NCBI RefSeq assembly: GCF_900547735.1
Contig: NZ_URHZ01000075.1
Location: 1-26,284, forward strand
Source of the DNA: an uncultured Clostridium sp.
GTDB lineage: Bacteria > Bacillota > Clostridia > Lachnospirales > Lachnospiraceae
Direction: 5' to 3'
Length of the DNA: 26,284 nucleotides
Of this stretch, positions 22,585 to 26,284 are shown in pieces. Under the pieces are notes generated by a model, which worked only from the letters and a program-made list of their open reading frames with translations, was not told where the DNA came from and did not search any database. Position 1 is the stretch's first letter. Each line of letters begins with the position of its first letter. Made by a program: the position numbers and the translations under genes.

Positions 22585-24321
22585 TTATAAATAAGCTTTT
22601 TTCACTGCCTTCAAGAGAATCTTCGGCATCTTGTTGTATGGTGTAACCGGACAAATCGTCTTATTCACATTCATCAATGTGTATACGGCGATTCTGGCGG
22701 CCCTTACGGAATATTCTTCAGTAAATACCATGTCATCCGGTATTTCCACAAACTGGCTCATCATGGCGAAGTTGGTGGAACCCTCCGGCACAACCTGCGG
22801 ACGGTCGCTCATCTTGCGCGGTTGGAACTGTGCGTCAACATAAGGCATATAGCATGGGATTACATTGATAACCGTCTCCATCAGCTCTGCTATCTCCTCC
22901 TCCGGAATATGAAGCTGATGCAGATATTCATTCAGCATCTCCTCGCCGGTGCAGTCCTTCATGGCTTTCTTCACATAGTCGCCTTCCCTGTCGGTGTAAA
23001 GGCCGTATCCCCAGAAGATCGTCACGTCTGCCGGCTGATTCGGGAAATGAGGCTGGGCAGCCACTACGCTGCTCATCTTCCATCCGGAATCCTTGAACGT
23101 CATCAGGGCGCCGCTGCCCGGAATGTTGCCGGTAAACGCCTCGATTTTCTTCAAAATCCTGTCGCCGCGGCAGGTAACGGTAAAGCTCAGCCAGTTGGAT
23201 TCATGCTCTTTCGTAAAGAACGGCTCAGGGTTGCCGAGACGGCCCGGTTTCTTTGCCGCAATCTTGGTCCACAGTTCTCCGGAAATCGGTTTGCGCTCCG
23301 GAACGGGCGCCGGTGTATGCAGATCGCCCAGTGTGGCGCTGTCCGTCATGCAGGCGTTGATCATAAAGCAAAGGTCGTCCGCCTTAAGCTCTACGGTCTT
23401 CGTCTCGCCATTGTCGTTCAAATGAAGTTTCGTAACGGTGATATCGTCTCCCTCGGCGAAATCGATATCCTCCACAGTACAGTTTTCTTTAAATACAACG
23501 CCCTCTTTTCTCAAGTATTCCTCGATCGGGCGGATGATGCTGTCGTACTGGTTGAGCGGGCTTCTCGTAACGCCTTCCAGCGTCTCGATACGGCTGAACT
23601 CAAATATCATTCTGTTCATATAGCGGCGGAACTCGAATACACTGCTCCATGTCTGGAATGCGAACGTCGTCTGCCACATGTGCCAGAAATTCGTTGTGAA
23701 GAAATGAGGCATATCGTCAAACCACTCCTGGATTGTCACCTCATCCAGATCCTTCTCGTCGGCGCGCAGAAGTTTGAGGATTCTCATTCTCTCCGCCTGG
23801 GTAAAGCCCATGCTGCGGACATCCAGGATATTGCCGTCCTTGTCCACCAGACGCGCCTTGGCACAGGTCGGATGAGCATGGTCAAAGTTCAGAATCTCCT
23901 CCGTCACGCTTCTGTTCGGCTGTGTGAGGGAAGGAATCGTCCTGAACAGCTCCCAGAAGTTCTCGTAGGTCTCCTCATTCAGCATACGGCCGCCGCGGCA
24001 TACAAATCCGCCTTCCGGCGTTCCGATTCCATCATTGCTGCCGCCCAGAATATGCATTCCCTCATAGATGGTAATCTGCTCTCCCGGAAATTTACAGTCG
24101 CGGATCAGATAGGCCGCGCCCGCCAGGCTGGCCAGACCTCCGCCTACAAAGTGAGCGGTTCTGCCCTCATAACTGCGGCGGCTCATGACAGCCTCTTCCA
24201 CTGCGTCTTTTTTCACTTCATCGCTCTTTTTCTTCTGGTCGTAAATTTTTTTTGCAGCCACGCCTGCAACTGCGGCGGCGGCTCCGGTGGTCAGGATGCG
24301 ACCCCATCTTTTCTTTCCCAT
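22585..24321 (-). CDS. ohyA: Oleate hydratase (MCRA family, FAD-dependent)
   Basis: A 578-residue enzyme that adds water to the 9,10 double bond of oleate to give 10-hydroxystearate, also acting on linoleate in many gut bacteria. The FAD-binding Rossmann motif is VGGGLASLAGAAYLIRD (59-75), followed by the family's EGMHILGGSNDG and GGRMLNEETYENFWEL; a Glu in NEETYE corresponds to the catalytic acid region. The family motifs continue to FVEIPDDMVFTEEYSVR and NKMPKIL. About 50 residues precede the usual start and contain a Gly/Ala-rich hydrophobic stretch (9-23) then a Lys-rich region, possibly a membrane-association segment. The ribosome site is a modest GAAGG. It is monocistronic between its own promoter and a strong terminator. 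Confidence 0.96.
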   Translation of the reverse strand: MGKKRWGRILTTGAAAAVAGVAAKKIYDQKKKSDEVKKDAVEEAVMSRRSYEGRTAHFVGGGLASLAGAAYLIRDCKFPGEQITIYEGMHILGGSNDGIGTPEGGFVCRGGRMLNEETYENFWELFRTIPSLTQPNRSVTEEILNFDHAHPTCAKARLVDKDGNILDVRSMGFTQAERMRILKLLRADEKDLDEVTIQEWFDDMPHFFTTNFWHMWQTTFAFQTWSSVFEFRRYMNRMIFEFSRIETLEGVTRSPLNQYDSIIRPIEEYLRKEGVVFKENCTVEDIDFAEGDDITVTKLHLNDNGETKTVELKADDLCFMINACMTDSATLGDLHTPAPVPERKPISGELWTKIAAKKPGRLGNPEPFFTKEHESNWLSFTVTCRGDRILKKIEAFTGNIPGSGALMTFKDSGWKMSSVVAAQPHFPNQPADVTIFWGYGLYTDREGDYVKKAMKDCTGEEMLNEYLHQLHIPEEEIAELMETVINVIPCYMPYVDAQFQPRKMSDRPQVVPEGSTNFAMMSQFVEIPDDMVFTEEYSVRAARIAVYTLMNVNKTICPVTPYNKMPKILLKAVKKAYL

Positions 24322-24413
24322 AATAACAGACCTTCTTTCTTTTACTTTCCAATACGGTATACGTCCTGTGCCTGCCTGTCCGTAAACGGCAAAAACAGAC
24401 TCTCTGTTTCCAT

Positions 24414-24442
24414 ATTATACCACCTTGGTTCACAAATGTCAC
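24414..24442 (-). promoter_or_regulatory. Promoter of ohyA
   Basis: On the minus strand GTGACA (24437-24442) and a perfect TATAAT (24414-24419) are separated by 17 bp. The leader to the ohyA ATG would be about 85 bases. Confidence 0.65.
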
Positions 24443-24452
24443 TACATGTAGT
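24441..24452. promoter_or_regulatory. Operator-like palindrome at the ohyA promoter
   Basis: ACTACATGTAGT is a perfect 12-bp palindrome that overlaps the -35 box by 2 bases. Its place suggests a site for a repressor or activator of ohyA. It does not look like the known FabT or FapR boxes. Confidence 0.45.
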
Positions 24453-24501
24453 TATTAATTCTACATCGCATTATATCGGCATATTATGCAGAGGCGGCGT
24501 A

Positions 24502-25644
24502 TCAGGAGGACGCCGGTCCAGGCTCATTCCCCAGTTCTTCGTCATTGGCAGGGCCGTTCCCATTTGAAACAATTCCGGGGTCCTCATCCATCATCAATTC
24601 TTCCGAATCCGGTTTTCTGCCCGCCGTATCAAGCCCCAGAGCTTTCTCCAGGTTCTTTACAAGCTCCGGGCTGTTGCGCTTCATGTCAATACGGATTTCC
24701 GTATTGCCGTAGCACTGGATCAGCCAGCCGAACCACATCGCCGGATCACTGTCGAAATAGGACGGCAGAGACTGTGCCATGCTGCTCTCCGAAAGATACT
24801 GGTAGAAATCAGCCATAAAATCATTATCTTCTTTATCATTCCCCGTTGCATAGGCAATATATTCACCAAAAGCCATTGCCAGAGTTTCCGGGTTGGTAAA
24901 TTTCAGTTTTTTATAATTTTTATCCGTCTTGTGATAGACAAAGTAAATCCCCTGATCGGTCTTGGGGGCGGAAAAATATTTCTTATCCGTGTAGTACATG
25001 AATTCCCAGCCCGACTCTACAAACTTCTTAATCCACTCTCTCGGAACGCCGGAAAGAGCCTGGGTGATCTTGTCCCGCTCCTCGTTTGTAGGTTTTCTTT
25101 TTCCCTGTATCGTCATGTCGTAGCGGTTGTCCCGCAGCCCGTTCTCATCGTAATAGTTCATGCCGACAAACTGATTGGCCGCCATCTGCCCGTCTTCATA
25201 AAAATAGTATTTATGCCCGTCAACCATACGGAATCCCCTGTTATACATCACGCCCTTGGAATCAAACCAGTACCAGGCCCCGCCCTTTTGAAGCCAGCCT
25301 TTTGTCACGGCACCGTCCTCATCCATGTAATGCCACTGTTCCTCGTCCGCATCGTAAGCCCAGCCCGTGGCCATCTCCCCGTTCTCACGGAAAAAGTAGT
25401 AATTTGACCCTATTTTTCTAAGCCCCGTCTGCATGTAACCGCTGCTGCTGAAGTAATACCAGCGCCCGTCGTCGTACAGCCAGCTTTTTTCCAGGTACAT
25501 ACCGTCGGGCAGCATGTACTGCCAGTCCTCCCCGTCCCCGGTCCAGTCACCTTTGACGGACGGGTCTTCCTCAGCCAGGGCGGTGCCTGTAAGCAGAAAC
25601 AGCATCAGGCAGACAGAAAAAAACAGAACCCCATATTTCTTCAA
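24502..25644 (-). CDS. Secreted protein: cell-wall-binding repeats plus degenerate zincin-like domain
   Basis: A 380-residue secreted protein. The signal peptide (1-24) ends in TALA-EE. Residues 50-165 hold about five choline/glucan-binding-type repeats rich in Trp/Tyr/Gly (for example GRWYYFSSSGYMQTG, EQWHYMDEDGAVTKGW, HKYYFYEDGQMA). Residues 190-320 resemble the anthrax-lethal-factor-like (ATLF) zincin domain: VPREWIKKFVESGWEF, then TLAMAFGEYIAY where proteases have a TL-HEFGH-like helix, then YFDSDPAMWFGWLIQCY where proteases have a SNPxEYFAE-like helix. The zinc-binding His/Glu residues are absent (MAFGE at 257-261), so it is probably not a protease. An acidic, disordered tail ends the protein. 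The start is TTG with AAGGGG upstream, directly followed by two Lys of the signal peptide. The role is unknown; wall attachment is likely. Confidence 0.8.
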   Translation of the reverse strand: MKKYGVLFFSVCLMLFLLTGTALAEEDPSVKGDWTGDGEDWQYMLPDGMYLEKSWLYDDGRWYYFSSSGYMQTGLRKIGSNYYFFRENGEMATGWAYDADEEQWHYMDEDGAVTKGWLQKGGAWYWFDSKGVMYNRGFRMVDGHKYYFYEDGQMAANQFVGMNYYDENGLRDNRYDMTIQGKRKPTNEERDKITQALSGVPREWIKKFVESGWEFMYYTDKKYFSAPKTDQGIYFVYHKTDKNYKKLKFTNPETLAMAFGEYIAYATGNDKEDNDFMADFYQYLSESSMAQSLPSYFDSDPAMWFGWLIQCYGNTEIRIDMKRNSPELVKNLEKALGLDTAGRKPDSEELMMDEDPGIVSNGNGPANDEELGNEPGPASS

Positions 25645-25668
25645 AACACAGCGCCCCTTTCCTGCTCA

Positions 25669-25688
25669 AACTAAACTCCGTTTTAGTT
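25669..25688. promoter_or_regulatory. Inverted repeat in the leader of the repeat-protein gene
   Basis: AACTAAA (25669-25675) and TTTAGTT (25682-25688) form a perfect 7-bp inverted repeat with a 6-base centre, 25 bp upstream of the TTG start. A TATACT -10-like hexamer lies further upstream on the minus strand (25712-25717), without a clear -35. The repeat could be an operator or a leader hairpin. Confidence 0.35.
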
Positions 25689-25827
25689 ATTTTACCGCAC
25701 CGCCAATCAAAAGTATAGTGAAAAATTCTTACAGCATTCATAAAAAATGCCGCACGGGATGTTACCCGTAAACAGAAAACCGGCGAATTTACCGTAAAGA
25801 TTTCTCTTTTTGTCCCTGTTTTTTCCG

Positions 25828-25856
25828 TTGTCTTACCATCTTTCTTGTAGTATACT
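25828..25856 (+). promoter_or_regulatory. Promoter of the small membrane protein gene
   Basis: TTGTCT (25828-25833) and TATACT (25851-25856) are separated by 17 bp, about 80 bp before the ATG at 25938. Confidence 0.6.
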
Positions 25857-25937
25857 GGGAACCATAATATCAGCCGGACAAACGGACAGCCCGCCGATTT
25901 TCAAGGGGCGCCGGGCCGGAGAAAGAGAGATATCACC

Positions 25938-26135
25938 ATGAAATACAAACGCCCACTGGCGATTGCCGGAGTCGTCATAATACTCCTGCTTTATGTGTCA
26001 ACCATCGTATTCGCCTTAATCGACAGCCCGCTCGCGCAGAGCCTTTTAATGGCTTCCCTCTTCTGCACCGTTGTGGTGCCAGCGGTTCTTTATGGGTATT
26101 ATGTGATTATTAAATATATGAAAGATCGGAAGTAG
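25938..26135 (+). CDS. Small two-helix membrane protein, function unknown
   Basis: A 65-residue protein with a basic N-terminus (MKYKR), two hydrophobic helices (about 7-27 and 34-58) and a basic C-terminus (KYMKDRK), so both ends should face the cytosol. I do not recognise a characterised family. A promoter at 25828-25856 and a purine-rich ribosome site (GAGAAAGAGAG) precede the ATG. It stands alone and diverges from the wall-binding repeat protein gene. The right copy of the terminal inverted repeat begins at its stop codon. Confidence 0.75.
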   Translation: MKYKRPLAIAGVVIILLLYVSTIVFALIDSPLAQSLLMASLFCTVVVPAVLYGYYVIIKYMKDRK

Positions 26136-26160
26136 GATTTAGTTGAGATGCGAGGACGCC
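26135..26160 (+). repeat. Terminal inverted repeat, right copy
   Basis: Exact reverse complement of 30-55 over 26 bp, with core TTAGTTGAGATGCGAGGACG. The first base is the last base of the small gene's TAG stop codon. Confidence 0.85.
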
Positions 26161-26284
26161 GCTGGGGGATGACGGGCGGGGGTGTGGTTGTGTGGTGAGT
26201 CTTCAGTCCCGGTTGGTAGGGTGTGGTGAGGGGGAATCCGGGAGAAAAAATTCCTACGGGGACTCGCTCCCGCTTGTGGAATGC
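26161..26284. other. G-rich non-coding end of the window
   Basis: A G/T-rich stretch without an open reading frame. It contains GTGTGGTGAG twice (26190-26199 and 26221-26230). The first 30 bases loosely resemble the reverse complement of 1-29, so this may be more of the same dispersed repeat. Confidence 0.4.

Noticed and set aside
22822..24567. Long plus-strand open frame (over 1.7 kb) antisense to ohyA
   Set aside because: It is the complement of a clear oleate hydratase gene, has no recognisable motif and no good ribosome site; long antisense frames are common in GC-balanced genes.

Overview
The window looks like chromosomal DNA of a mid-GC Firmicute, most likely a gut Lachnospiraceae (Clostridium cluster XIVa, Enterocloster/C. 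symbiosum-like). The reasons are strong AGGAGG ribosome sites with some GTG/TTG starts, a rex-acpS-nnr-alr-mazF run as in Clostridia/Bacilli, an oleate hydratase, a choline-binding-type repeat protein, and a TatA/TatC-only Tat system. No rRNA, tRNA, CRISPR array or phage gene was seen. Genus-level placement is inference.

Layout. 1-3.5 kb (+): an ion-transporter-superfamily permease and asparagine synthase asnB, separated by a fragment of an intergenic repeat. 3.5-7.1 kb (-): CNNM/HlyC-type CBS membrane protein, then (after a terminator) a MATE exporter and a hexapeptide O-acetyltransferase. 7.1-7.6 kb: a non-coding stretch holding a 181-bp MITE-like element with inverted termini and an 8-bp target duplication, plus an older relative. 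7.6-11.9 kb (-): rex, acpS, nnrE-nnrD fusion, alr and a mazF toxin without a recognisable antitoxin; most joints overlap or nearly touch. 12-14.1 kb (+): an ABC-F ATPase with a short leader ORF. 14.1-14.5 kb (-): a membrane-anchored XRE regulator. 14.7-17.8 kb (-): a membrane-spanning AraC-type receptor/regulator overlapping an orphan TRAP-type binding lipoprotein. 18-22.2 kb (-): tatA, tatA, tatC and a large multi-domain Tat lipoprotein (Ig-like, SLH-like with an EF-hand loop, chitobiase-like, metallo-beta-lactamase, C-terminal beta-sandwich). 22.4-24.5 kb (-): a near-perfect 27-bp-stem terminator and oleate hydratase ohyA under an operator-like palindrome. 24.5-25.6 kb (-): a secreted cell-wall-binding-repeat protein whose C-terminal domain resembles an anthrax-lethal-factor-like zincin that has lost its zinc motif. 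25.9-26.1 kb (+): a small two-helix membrane protein.

How the genes may work together. The rex operon joins redox sensing with carrier-protein activation, NAD(P)HX repair and D-alanine supply. The most system-like part is 14.7-22.2 kb: a dedicated Tat exporter is encoded directly upstream of one large predicted Tat metalloenzyme, followed by a one-component transmembrane regulator with its own promoter and an overlapping binding protein without TRAP permease genes. I read this as an export module for a surface hydrolase next to a ligand-sensing module; the functional link between the two is inference.

The two ends of the window carry the same 26-bp sequence in opposite orientation (30-55 and 26135-26160). 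This suggests either that the window ends in a dispersed repeat or that the segment is flanked by inverted repeats.
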